The notes under the pieces are model-generated. The model had not been told where the DNA came from, did not search any database, and saw nothing but the letters and a program-made list of their open reading frames with translations. A stretch of DNA of 17,163 nucleotides from JAGXTF01 sp040376005 (GTDB lineage: Bacteria; Bacteroidota; Bacteroidia; NS11-12g; UBA955), in assembly GCA_040376005.1 (NCBI GenBank), contig JBEIRK010000053.1, forward strand, positions 1-17,163. The letters run 5' to 3'. The position numbers were made by a program, and so were the translations under genes. This document shows, piece after piece, positions 1 through 7,212 of this stretch (position 1 is its first letter; each line of letters starts with the position of its first letter).

Positions 1-837
1 GTCTTCAAATCCTGGCCAATGCACTACATCCACCTTAGGATGATTTCTTAACCAATGCGCAATTTTTGCCCCATTTTCACAGTGCCGCTGCATACGAATG
101 TGCAAGGTCTTGATCCCGCGCAATACCAAAAAGCAATCCTGCGGACCTGGGGTAGCACCACAGCTGTTTTGAATGAAAGCCAAACGATCGCGCAATTCTG
201 TGTTGTCGATACATAGTGCACCCATTACCACATCGCTATGTCCATTGATATACTTTGTAACACTGTGCATCACAATATCGGCCCCCAGTGTAGCAGGATT
301 TTGCAAATACGGACTGGCAAAGGTATTGTCTACAGCTACGATCGCATTGTGGCTGTGCCCAATCTTAACCATAGCTGCTACATCAATAATGCGCACCATG
401 GGATTGGTGGGTGTTTCTACCCATACCATTCGGGTGTTTTCATTCATGGCAGCTTCCACAGCAGTAACGTCCGTCATGTCGACAAAAGAAAATCGAATTC
501 CCAAAGGCTCAAATATCTTGGTAAACAAGCGGTAGGTGCCACCGTATAAATCGTTGGTGCTTACTACATGGTCGCCAGGTTTTAATAACTTCACACATGC
601 GTCAATAGCGCCCATACCTGTGCTAAAGCACAATGCATGCTGGGTCTGCTCCAAGGCTGCCAAATTCGCCTGCAACACATCGCGGGTTGGATTGTGCGTG
701 CGCGAATATTCAAAACCCTTGTGGTCGCCAGGCGCGGCTTGCACATAAGTGCTTGTTTGGAATATAGGTGTCATGATCGCACCTGTGCTTGGATCTGGCT
801 CTATACCAGCGTGTAATACTTTGGTTTCAAATTTCAC
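1..837 (-). CDS. Cystathionine gamma-synthase/gamma-lyase family enzyme (partial, C-terminus off the window)
   Basis: PLP-dependent trans-sulfuration enzyme of the Cys/Met metabolism family, cytosolic. It acts either in cystathionine synthesis from an activated homoserine plus cysteine or in cystathionine cleavage. The 279 visible codons start at a GTG and run in frame off the left edge. Visible motifs are the YSRTHNPTR phosphate/PLP segment (residues 44-52), FSTGMGAI (71-78), NDLYGGTYRLF (95-105), VDNTF (169-173) and the PLP-lysine loop HSVTKYINGHSD with K195. Family members are about 380 residues, so roughly 100 are missing. The GTG start fits the usual family N-terminus (KFETKVLHAG) and lies 4 nt after a -7 box. 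Synthase (MetB-like) and lyase activity cannot be separated by motif here, so no symbol is given. It is divergent from the OmpA-like gene. Confidence 0.9.
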   Translation of the reverse strand, partial: MKFETKVLHAGIEPDPSTGAIMTPIFQTSTYVQAAPGDHKGFEYSRTHNPTRDVLQANLAALEQTQHALCFSTGMGAIDACVKLLKPGDHVVSTNDLYGGTYRLFTKIFEPLGIRFSFVDMTDVTAVEAAMNENTRMVWVETPTNPMVRIIDVAAMVKIGHSHNAIVAVDNTFASPYLQNPATLGADIVMHSVTKYINGHSDVVMGALCIDNTELRDRLAFIQNSCGATPGPQDCFLVLRGIKTLHIRMQRHCENGAKIAHWLRNHPKVDVVHWPGFED

Positions 838-841
838 AAAG

Positions 842-849
842 CAAAAATA
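842..849 (-). promoter_or_regulatory. Bacteroidota -7 box upstream of the trans-sulfuration gene
   Basis: On the minus strand the sequence reads TATTTTTG, a perfect match to the Bacteroidota -7 consensus TAnnTTTG. It ends 4 nt before the GTG start at 837. No convincing -33 TTTG element is seen at the usual spacing. If the box is used, transcription would begin at or within a base or two of the start codon. Confidence 0.5.
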
Positions 850-1080
850 GTTCTACTGAGCTTATTATAGATTCATTGTTTCCATACTGTGAATAAATGT
901 TTCTAACCCTAAGAAATGTTCAGGTTCGTTTTTCGTTTATGTAAGAGTTTTACGCAAAATCAATGTGAGATTTAACTTTTACAATGATGTATTCAAGGGA
1001 AAAATGGAATGCCATGATACCCTTGCCGAACAATTGCCACTTTTGTGGTTACAAAAAGTGAATCTGAACCTTTTCCTTTA

Positions 1081-1088
1081 TAATTTCG
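1081..1088 (+). promoter_or_regulatory. Possible -7 box for the OmpA-like gene
   Basis: TAATTTCG matches TAnnTTTG with one mismatch and lies 11 nt before the preferred ATG at 1100. No TTTG/TTG element is at the expected distance upstream. It supports the start at 1100 over the longer reading frame from 965, because a promoter here would leave 965 untranscribed. Confidence 0.3.
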
Positions 1089-1099
1089 CAGATACGGTT

Positions 1100-2791
1100 A
1101 TGCAAGTCTATCGGAATGTAAATCCTCTTTTATCCAGTATTATTTTGGGGCTTTTTCTGATGCAATATTCTAATCTGATTGCACAATGTCCCATCACTAC
1201 GATTGAAGAAGGTGAATATTCGGCAACTGGTGCCATGTGTAAGAAGTCGTTAAAGAACTCTTATGGTCAGAAGTATGATGTGCAACTGAAGTCTGGAGAA
1301 TGGAAGTATATGAGCCTCGATGGTGTGCTCTACAAAAAGGGTAGCTTCCTCATTCAAGAAGACGCCAGCCTGAAAAACGGGGTTTGGGAGTTTTATAATG
1401 AAGAAGGTAAGGTGTTTGTGAAACTGCGCTATACTGCGAATAAACCTAGTGATATTATGGCAATTGATAGCGGTGTGGCCTACGCCGGTAAAGACTCCGT
1501 TCGTGTTTATAGTCCAGATAGCATTCACTTAAAATTGTGTTTCGCAGAAAAAGGAATGCTAAAGACCTACGATGTTGAGGAGTTTTCGAAATGGTTGCCC
1601 TATGAAAATCCAAAACAAAAACCAGGATATAAACCTACGCTGGGTGTTGTAGGTTTGAAAGAAACGGAGTCGGATGTCCCGCCGCAAGAAGAACTGCGCG
1701 AAAATGTTTTTTGGACGGATGAAGAAATGTATGATTTATTCCCTGAGGTGTTGCACGTGTTGCCAGACACAATAGCGCAAAGGAGTTTACAGAAAAATCT
1801 GATTCTGAATCCTCAATTCCATTTCAAGTCTAAACCCCTAAAAGATGGAAATTATGTGCTTTCTCCTAAAGTGGTAGATAACTGGACCGGCGGACTTGAG
1901 TCGCCCGATGTATTTACTGCCTTAGGAATTACCACCCTGGGCTTTCGTTCCGGAGGACAAAATTTTGAAATTATCCGTGGCGAAATTTCCGAACCACTCC
2001 AAAAAGATTCCTACTACTGTTTTAGTTGTCAATTTAAATTAAAGGAAAAACGCATTTATGCGTTGAATAGAATGGGAGCATGGATTTCAGATCTACCAGG
2101 ATACGGGTTTACGGAGAAATCATTTGACGATCGCGGTGTTTTGGTCGTTCCTAATGACAATACCCCGATGTGCCTGCGCGATACCTGGATGACGGTGCAA
2201 GGCGTTTTTAAAGCCCGTGGGAATGAAAAATTCGTGTATTTTGGTCATTTTTCTGATGAAACAACGCTTAGACACTGGGCGCTAGATTCTATCTATACCA
2301 ACATCAAGAATGGCAATGAAATCTATTATTATTTCAGAAATCCATTCATTTCAAAGATAAAAAATGATTCCTTTTGTGAATGCACTCGCAATGAATGTGA
2401 GATTATTGTTCCCCCAAAACCAATAGAAACAGACCGTTTCACGCTTTGGACTGATTTTTTTGAACCCGGTAAATCTGTCTTAAATCAAGAAACTTCAGAA
2501 TCTCTGGATAGCTTTGTGCGTGTATTGGAAGATTTTCCTTCCTACACCTTAGAGATTGATTGTTTTACGGGTCTCATCCCTAATGCAAAAGAGGCGATGA
2601 GCCTTACAGATAAGAGGGCCAAAGCCATAGCCGCATATTTTACTGCAGCTGGAGTCGAAAAGAAACGAATTTTAGCGGTAGGAAAGGGAGATGCTGAACC
2701 TGAATTGGTTCCAGAACAGAAAGAAAGTGAAACACCCTTGAGTTGGCTTGTACTAAAGATTGTGAAGCGGCCCGAAATTATTGAGCCATAA
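1100..2791 (+). CDS. Exported OmpA-family protein with MORN/YwqK-like N-terminal region
   Basis: Predicted exported envelope protein of 563 residues. An N-terminal hydrophobic signal peptide spans residues 8-29, ending near LIAQ. Residues 60-112 hold short Gly-Trp/aromatic units (KSGEWKYMSLDG, KNGVWEFYNEEGK) resembling MORN/YwqK repeats. Residues 232-420 resemble the beta-sandwich module found before OmpA domains in Bacteroidota surface proteins (NLILNPQF, DNWTGG, SPDVF, SCQFKLK). Residues 450-557 form an OmpA-like C-terminal domain (LTDKRAKAIAAYF, ILAVGKGDAEPE). The Arg of the peptidoglycan-binding site (R506) is present, but the usual GHTD motif is replaced by CFTG, so the diaminopimelate-binding Asp seems absent. 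The frame is open from 965, but the signal peptide and a possible -7 box favour 1100. Its 3' end overlaps convergent purN by 14 bp. Function is unknown; a structural envelope role is inferred. Confidence 0.75.
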   Translation: MQVYRNVNPLLSSIILGLFLMQYSNLIAQCPITTIEEGEYSATGAMCKKSLKNSYGQKYDVQLKSGEWKYMSLDGVLYKKGSFLIQEDASLKNGVWEFYNEEGKVFVKLRYTANKPSDIMAIDSGVAYAGKDSVRVYSPDSIHLKLCFAEKGMLKTYDVEEFSKWLPYENPKQKPGYKPTLGVVGLKETESDVPPQEELRENVFWTDEEMYDLFPEVLHVLPDTIAQRSLQKNLILNPQFHFKSKPLKDGNYVLSPKVVDNWTGGLESPDVFTALGITTLGFRSGGQNFEIIRGEISEPLQKDSYYCFSCQFKLKEKRIYALNRMGAWISDLPGYGFTEKSFDDRGVLVVPNDNTPMCLRDTWMTVQGVFKARGNEKFVYFGHFSDETTLRHWALDSIYTNIKNGNEIYYYFRNPFISKIKNDSFCECTRNECEIIVPPKPIETDRFTLWTDFFEPGKSVLNQETSESLDSFVRVLEDFPSYTLEIDCFTGLIPNAKEAMSLTDKRAKAIAAYFTAAGVEKKRILAVGKGDAEPELVPEQKESETPLSWLVLKIVKRPEIIEP

Positions 2792-3344
2792 ACTGCTCAA
2801 TGGCCTTAGGGTAGAGCCTGTATTCTAAGGCGTGTATCTTGTGCGTGAGGTTATCTAGCGTTTCATTTGCAAGCACCTCAAAAGATTCCTGTAAGAGAAT
2901 CTTGCCCTCATCATAAGCAGCATTTACATAATGCACAGTTACACCATGTCTTTGCTCACCCGCAGCCAATACCGCGCGGTGTACTTTGTCTCCATACATG
3001 CCTTTTCCTCCATATTTCGGCAGCAAAGCGGGATGGATATTTAAAACATGTCCCTCATATTTATGCACCAACCTTTCTGGGAAAAGCCATAAAAAACCCG
3101 CCAATGCAATGCAGTCAGGGTTATAACTGGCAATGATAGAATCTATGGCTTCGCCTGTGGTCCACTGTGCCCGGTTAAAGGTATGTGCAGGAATTCCATG
3201 CTTCGCAGCACGTGTAAGTACCCCTGCATCTGGATTGTTGCTAAAAATAGCTACTACACGCGCTATGGAAGACGGGGCAAAGTGTTGTATGATATTCTCA
3301 GCATTGCTGCCACTGCCTGATGCAAAGATTACAATGTGCTTCAT
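2778..3344 (-). CDS. purN: Phosphoribosylglycinamide formyltransferase (GART, PurN type)
   Basis: Cytosolic enzyme of purine synthesis that transfers a formyl group from 10-formyl-tetrahydrofolate to glycinamide ribonucleotide. Its 188 residues are normal length for PurN. Visible motifs are the phosphate loop FASGSGSN (7-14), the folate/catalytic segment LNIHPALLP with N102 and H104, and YDEGKIL with the catalytic D145; H134-G135-V136 also fits the family. The ATG overlaps the stop codon of the upstream DUF4837 gene in an ATGA (3341-3344), which suggests translational coupling. Its 3' end overlaps the convergent OmpA-like gene by 14 bp. No terminator is visible there. No other purine gene is in the window. 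Confidence 0.95.
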   Translation of the reverse strand: MKHIVIFASGSGSNAENIIQHFAPSSIARVVAIFSNNPDAGVLTRAAKHGIPAHTFNRAQWTTGEAIDSIIASYNPDCIALAGFLWLFPERLVHKYEGHVLNIHPALLPKYGGKGMYGDKVHRAVLAAGEQRHGVTVHYVNAAYDEGKILLQESFEVLANETLDNLTHKIHALEYRLYPKAIEQFMAQ

Positions 3345-4405
3345 TCAGTGATTTTAAATCCTTGCGCCATGATTTCAAACAAACGATAGAAGGGGAGTCT
3401 GTTCTGCTCAGGTGCATATAAGAAACAATCAAATGCGATATACCTGTGGTTCTTGGTATCATGGAAAAAGTAACGGATAAATGGACCCCTTCTAAAAGTC
3501 AATTCTTCCTGATACCAGCCGCGCAATACAAACACATCAGTGCCTTTGATCTTCTCACGGGTAAATTGTGTTTTAAACAAATTACTCTTACTCACCGCTA
3601 CTTTGGTGCCTTCCGAATTGCTTAAGTACTTATACGTAAAGGCATCGCGGTTTTGAATTGCAGCTTCTTTGGTAGCTATGAGAGCAGAATCTCTGAAAAT
3701 ATTGATGAATATATGCCTGTAGAACTTGTTGGATTCTTGTCTAAGCCAAACAATTTCTGGATTGGTATATTCCAATCTGAATTGCGCAGGGAAGTCAAAT
3801 GTAAATCCATAATTACTCGCGATAATCTTTGAAATGGAATCGGTATAAGTATTGGAAGAAAGGCTACCAGGCAAGCCTTGGCCAATGATTTGTTCTTGAA
3901 GTAAAGCGTTTAACGCTTTGGTGAAACCTCCTTTTTTCAAGAGCTCGGCAAATTCTTTCGCACTGGCATCAATATATACTGCGGTTTGTGGATTGGCCCA
4001 TACATTCTTGAATATCGAAACCGAGGTCCCTGCCACTGTAGCTTCTTGAGAGGCTTTGAGTCCTTCAAGCGTGCTACTATATTTTTGCGCATCGTTAAGT
4101 ACCAATATTACGGGTGCTAATTTCTCGCTGCCTTCTATAGATTTTGCAGGCGCAAACCAAAAGGAAATTGCCTTTTCATACTGCATTAAATCGGCTTGCT
4201 CAGCCACGATAAGGTTGGAGTCAACTTCAGTAAAGAATTGCTCAAATTGGTCCTTGAGTTCGGTCACATCCTCGGAAACTACCAATACTTCACCAGGCAT
4301 GCCTTCGGATGGAGTAGTGGAGGCAATAATTTCTTTTCGGTTGCATGAAGTAACCACCAAAGACACAATAGCGATAAATATAATGGACTTAAGATGCGAG
4401 TACAT
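3341..4405 (-). CDS. DUF4837 family lipoprotein
   Basis: Conserved Bacteroidota protein of unknown function, 354 residues from the chosen start. Residues 5-21 form a short lipoprotein signal ending in the lipobox VTSC with C21 as the lipidation site, so it should be membrane-anchored in the periplasm or outer membrane. After the anchor comes the hallmark opening GMPGEVLVV. The rest is a mixed alpha/beta region with conserved-looking aromatic segments (WYQEELTFRRG, RYIAFDCFLYAP) near the C-terminus. An ATG 24 bases upstream (4429) is also in frame, but 4405 gives a standard signal peptide and lies 4 nt after a -7-like box. It overlaps purN by 4 bp and is 55 nt downstream of the lytic transglycosylase, so all three may be co-transcribed. 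Family assignment is from memory of the motif pattern. Confidence 0.75.
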   Translation of the reverse strand: MYSHLKSIIFIAIVSLVVTSCNRKEIIASTTPSEGMPGEVLVVSEDVTELKDQFEQFFTEVDSNLIVAEQADLMQYEKAISFWFAPAKSIEGSEKLAPVILVLNDAQKYSSTLEGLKASQEATVAGTSVSIFKNVWANPQTAVYIDASAKEFAELLKKGGFTKALNALLQEQIIGQGLPGSLSSNTYTDSISKIIASNYGFTFDFPAQFRLEYTNPEIVWLRQESNKFYRHIFINIFRDSALIATKEAAIQNRDAFTYKYLSNSEGTKVAVSKSNLFKTQFTREKIKGTDVFVLRGWYQEELTFRRGPFIRYFFHDTKNHRYIAFDCFLYAPEQNRLPFYRLFEIMAQGFKITE

Positions 4406-4409
4406 GGAG

Positions 4410-4417
4410 CAAAGGTG
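4410..4417 (-). promoter_or_regulatory. Possible internal -7 box upstream of the DUF4837 gene
   Basis: The minus strand reads CACCTTTG, one mismatch from TAnnTTTG, ending 4 nt before the ATG at 4405. A TTTG lies 16 nt further upstream, slightly closer than the usual 19-21 nt. It could give the DUF4837-purN pair its own promoter. Confidence 0.35.
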
Positions 4418-4460
4418 CATTGAAATCAAATAACAAAGAACATGAAATTGTAATTCCTGA

Positions 4461-5675
4461 TTAGGAAGTTACCTTCACATATTCCCATTTATAGTATATA
4501 ATCTGCTGACCTACTTTCACAGAAGTTGATTTCTTGTGATTCCAACTCTTGAGTTGGGTAACCGTTACACCGTGCTTTTTTGCAATGGTATATAAGGTTT
4601 GACCGCTTCGCACTGTATGGTAGTGCATGACTTGTTTTCTCTCATATACGGGCGCTGCAGCAGCTGCAATCGCTTTTTGAGTTCTCGCATAGGCATAAGC
4701 ACTGTCTTTATTCTCCAAAAACTGCATGCTCAAGCCATACGGAAGCATAATGCTTGTCGTATGATTTTCAACAGTGGCTTTTTTGATAAGCTCTCTGTTG
4801 TAGGAATAAATCTCATCCTCTGTAACCCCTAAGTAGCCGGCAAGATGTGCAATGCTTAAGGTGGAATCTATGGGAGTTTCAACCAATACAGAACTGCTGT
4901 TGTTGCTGTTGAAGGTGGAGTGTTTGGTAAAGTTCAACACATATGCTGTGGCAATGAAGCGTGGCACATAAGCTTGTGTTTCTTTAGGTAAATAATATCG
5001 CAACTTCCAAAAGTCGGTGGATCCAGAACGGTTAATGGCTTTGCGAACGTTGCCTGGTCCGCAGTTATAACTGCTAATCGCCAATAACCAATCATTGAAG
5101 GTGGTCATTGAGTTGGTGAAAAACTCACAGGCCTTCTCTGTTGCAAAGGTGATACTCTTTCTTTCGTCTATGCTGTAGTCAATACGCATGCCCATGCTTT
5201 TCCCAGTATAGGGCATAAATTGCCATAAACCCATAGCGCCACACCAGCTTTGCGCATTGGGATTTAAGTTGGATTCAATAACACTTACGTATTTCAGTTC
5301 CTGTGGCAAATTATAGCGGTCCAATACTTGCTCAAAGATTGGAAAATAAAGCTGCATGCGTGAGTGCAAGGTTTCAAAGTAAGATGAGGGTTGACGCAGT
5401 AAATATTGAATTTGACTAACCACCGATGCATGAAAATCAAATGGAATCGCGCTGCCTAACCCCATCATTTGCGTTACAAAAGTGTTCGCATCAATATTGA
5501 AAACCTGCACACTATCGGCCATGGCTACGTGACTTGGAATTTCTGAATACAATAATTCCGTAAGGCTGTCTATTCTGTTAAGGTCAGTTTCCATAGCAGG
5601 ACCCAAAGGCGCCTGGCCAGAAACCTTAAAAATAGTCAGCAATACCGCGGCTAATAGGATGAGATTTTTCTTCAT
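4461..5675 (-). CDS. Lytic transglycosylase with SLT domain and C-terminal LysM (MltD-like)
   Basis: Periplasmic enzyme that cleaves the MurNAc-GlcNAc bond of peptidoglycan, forming 1,6-anhydroMurNAc ends. 404 residues from the chosen ATG. Residues 1-20 form a signal peptide (KKNLILLAAVLL core). The SLT domain spans about 113-250, with catalytic E134 in VIESNLNPNAQS, GLWQFMP (149-155) and the SSYNCGPGNV motif (201-210). A single LysM peptidoglycan-binding domain (residues 351-396, HTVRSGQTLYTIAKKHGV...) closes the protein. The reading frame is open 39 bases further upstream, but 5675 begins the signal peptide and leaves a leader of about 24 nt from a good -7 box. It is the first gene of a probable three-gene minus-strand unit with DUF4837 and purN. 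E. coli MltD is slightly longer and carries two LysM domains. Confidence 0.9.
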   Translation of the reverse strand: MKKNLILLAAVLLTIFKVSGQAPLGPAMETDLNRIDSLTELLYSEIPSHVAMADSVQVFNIDANTFVTQMMGLGSAIPFDFHASVVSQIQYLLRQPSSYFETLHSRMQLYFPIFEQVLDRYNLPQELKYVSVIESNLNPNAQSWCGAMGLWQFMPYTGKSMGMRIDYSIDERKSITFATEKACEFFTNSMTTFNDWLLAISSYNCGPGNVRKAINRSGSTDFWKLRYYLPKETQAYVPRFIATAYVLNFTKHSTFNSNNSSSVLVETPIDSTLSIAHLAGYLGVTEDEIYSYNRELIKKATVENHTTSIMLPYGLSMQFLENKDSAYAYARTQKAIAAAAAPVYERKQVMHYHTVRSGQTLYTIAKKHGVTVTQLKSWNHKKSTSVKVGQQIIYYKWEYVKVTS

Positions 5676-5703
5676 TAAGCGATGGAGCAATTTGGTGTTA
5701 CTG

Positions 5704-5736
5704 CAAAAATACAAAAACCGTGCAATTTTTGCCCAA
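5704..5736 (-). promoter_or_regulatory. Promoter of the lytic transglycosylase gene
   Basis: On the minus strand TATTTTTG (5711-5704) matches TAnnTTTG perfectly, with a TTG (5736-5734) 22 nt upstream as a candidate -33 element. Predicted transcription start is near 5699, giving a short leader of about 24 nt before the ATG at 5675. Confidence 0.5.
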
Positions 5737-5775
5737 TTGCATCAAATGGGGAAAATAAAACAAATGTTTATGTAT

Positions 5776-5783
5776 TATATTTG
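5776..5783 (+). promoter_or_regulatory. -7 box upstream of the alanine-dehydrogenase-like gene
   Basis: TATATTTG is a perfect TAnnTTTG match, 79 nt before the ATG at 5863. It faces away from the transglycosylase promoter, so 5676-5862 is a divergent promoter region. No -33 TTTG was found at standard spacing. A second, weaker box (TACCTTAG, 5840-5847) is closer to the start codon. Confidence 0.45.
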
Positions 5784-5862
5784 TAGAAACTATACCCAAT
5801 TGCAATAGATTGATTTTCAAATTGTGAGGGTGCAGTGTATACCTTAGCACACATAGATTCGT

Positions 5863-7083
5863 ATGGCGAAAAAGTATATGGCAGGCATTACAGGTTTTGG
5901 GACTGAAGCAGAAACGCTTCCCCAATCCGTTAAAATCCAACAGAGAAACCATTCTCTTGAAATTGGTATTCCCAAAGAAGTAACGTTTCAAGAGAATAGA
6001 ATGCCGCTTACCCCATCTGCTGTTCAGTACTTTACCAGCAATGGTCACAAAATCAAAATAGAAACGGGTGCAGGTAGAAATGCGAATTTTTCGGATAACC
6101 AATACAGCGAAGCTGGCGCCGAAATTGTACAAAGTCCAAAGGATATTTATGAATGCCATATTGTGCTAAAAATAGATCCTCCTACCCGCAAGGAGATCGA
6201 ACTTATGCATCCTGGCCAACTCTTGATATCTGCCTTGCAAATCAATCAATTGGATGAAGTGATGCTGCGCATGATGATGGAGAAACGCATCAACGCTATT
6301 GCCTATGAGTTCTTAGAAGACGATTCTGGAGCCCTGCCTATCATTCGCGCTATGAGTGAGATTGCCGGTACCGCTAGTATTCTTATCGCCGCCGAATACC
6401 TCAATAATACCCATGTGGGTAAAGGCGAATTATTGGGCGGTTTTGCCGGTGTACCACCTACCCAAGTTGTGGTAATTGGCGCCGGAGCTGTTGGCGAATT
6501 TGCGACTAAAGCAGCATTGGGTTTGGGCGCTAACGTTAAAGTATTCGACAATAACATGTACCGCCTTCGCCGCATTCAAAAATCTTTCGGTTTCCATCTA
6601 TACACCTCTACCATACATCCCCGGGTTATCAGAAATGCTATGGAAAGTGCAGATGTTGTTATTGGCGCACTTTCTGGTAAAACAGCCCGTTCACCTGTGG
6701 TTGTTACTGAGGAAATGGTCATGGCGATGAGACCCAACTCAGTGCTTATTGATGTGGCCATAGACCGCGGTGGGAATTTTGAAACCTCGGAGGTCACTAC
6801 CCACGAAAGACCTATTTTCAAAAAACATGATGTCATCCACTATTGCGTGCCAAACATTGCTTCAAGGGTGAGCCGCACAGCAAGTTATGCCTTGTCTAAT
6901 GTGTTTACTCCATTGCTCGATGATATGGCCGTTTTCGGTGGCTTTGCAGATTATCTCAGGTTAAAAGCCGGCGTGAGAAAAGGTACCTATCTCTTTAAAG
7001 GGAGCTTAACCAACAAAAATCTCGCAGATAAATTTGGGATTAAATACCATGATATCGATCTCATGGCTGGGCTGTTTTTCTAA
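5863..7083 (+). CDS. Alanine dehydrogenase-like NAD(P)-dependent protein (Bacteroidota subgroup)
   Basis: Member of the alanine dehydrogenase/PntA superfamily, 406 residues. Residues 1-31 are an extension typical of Bacteroidota homologues, which supports this start. The N-terminal catalytic domain begins at IGIPKE (34-39) with R47 in ENRMPLTP. The Rossmann NAD-binding motif VVIGAGAVGEFA spans 203-214, followed by VKVFDN (225-230). The late motifs IDVAIDRGG (D301) and HYCVPN (326-331) resemble true alanine dehydrogenases. Aligning by eye without gaps against the classical enzyme puts D105 where the substrate/catalytic Lys should be (LKIDPP) and Q126 where the catalytic His should be (SALQIN). 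Family annotation as alanine dehydrogenase is standard in this phylum, but the reaction is uncertain, so no symbol is given. It converges on lepB, with a hairpin between. Confidence 0.8.
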   Translation: MAKKYMAGITGFGTEAETLPQSVKIQQRNHSLEIGIPKEVTFQENRMPLTPSAVQYFTSNGHKIKIETGAGRNANFSDNQYSEAGAEIVQSPKDIYECHIVLKIDPPTRKEIELMHPGQLLISALQINQLDEVMLRMMMEKRINAIAYEFLEDDSGALPIIRAMSEIAGTASILIAAEYLNNTHVGKGELLGGFAGVPPTQVVVIGAGAVGEFATKAALGLGANVKVFDNNMYRLRRIQKSFGFHLYTSTIHPRVIRNAMESADVVIGALSGKTARSPVVVTEEMVMAMRPNSVLIDVAIDRGGNFETSEVTTHERPIFKKHDVIHYCVPNIASRVSRTASYALSNVFTPLLDDMAVFGGFADYLRLKAGVRKGTYLFKGSLTNKNLADKFGIKYHDIDLMAGLFF

Positions 7084-7098
7084 TTCCATTTTTAGATA

Positions 7099-7132
7099 TA
7101 AAAAGAAAATCCTATGTCATGAAACATAGGAT
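7099..7132 (-). terminator. Intrinsic terminator downstream of lepB
   Basis: A perfect 9-bp inverted repeat (ATCCTATGT at 7109-7117, ACATAGGAT at 7124-7132) encloses a 6-nt loop. Read on the minus strand the hairpin is followed by TTTTCTTTTT (7108-7099), the normal layout of a Rho-independent terminator. It lies about 80 nt after the lepB stop codon. On the plus strand no T-tract follows, so it would serve ald only as an RNA-end hairpin, if at all. Confidence 0.7.
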
Positions 7133-7212
7133 CTCTCAGTAATGTGTATGAATTGTATGCTGTATTGTACTAAAAAACCTGCTGTATTAGGGCTGGTTTG
7201 ATACAAGTTGCA

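Noticed and set aside
173..748. Plus-strand open frames at the left edge
   Set aside because: They are antisense to the PLP-enzyme gene, whose motifs and PLP lysine are clear on the minus strand.
965..1099. N-terminal extension of the OmpA-like protein from an ATG-less start at 965
   Set aside because: The 45 extra residues precede a normal signal peptide that starts at 1100, and a possible -7 box lies inside this stretch.
1187..1189. Lipoprotein cysteine (C30) in the OmpA-like protein
   Set aside because: The residues before it (LIAQ) do not fit a lipobox, since Gln at -1 is not accepted; an ordinary signal peptide is more likely.
5698..6159. Minus-strand open frame of 153 codons across the ald start and upstream region
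   Set aside because: It overlaps the ald coding start antisense and the divergent promoters; the translation is His/Phe/Arg-rich with no family resemblance.
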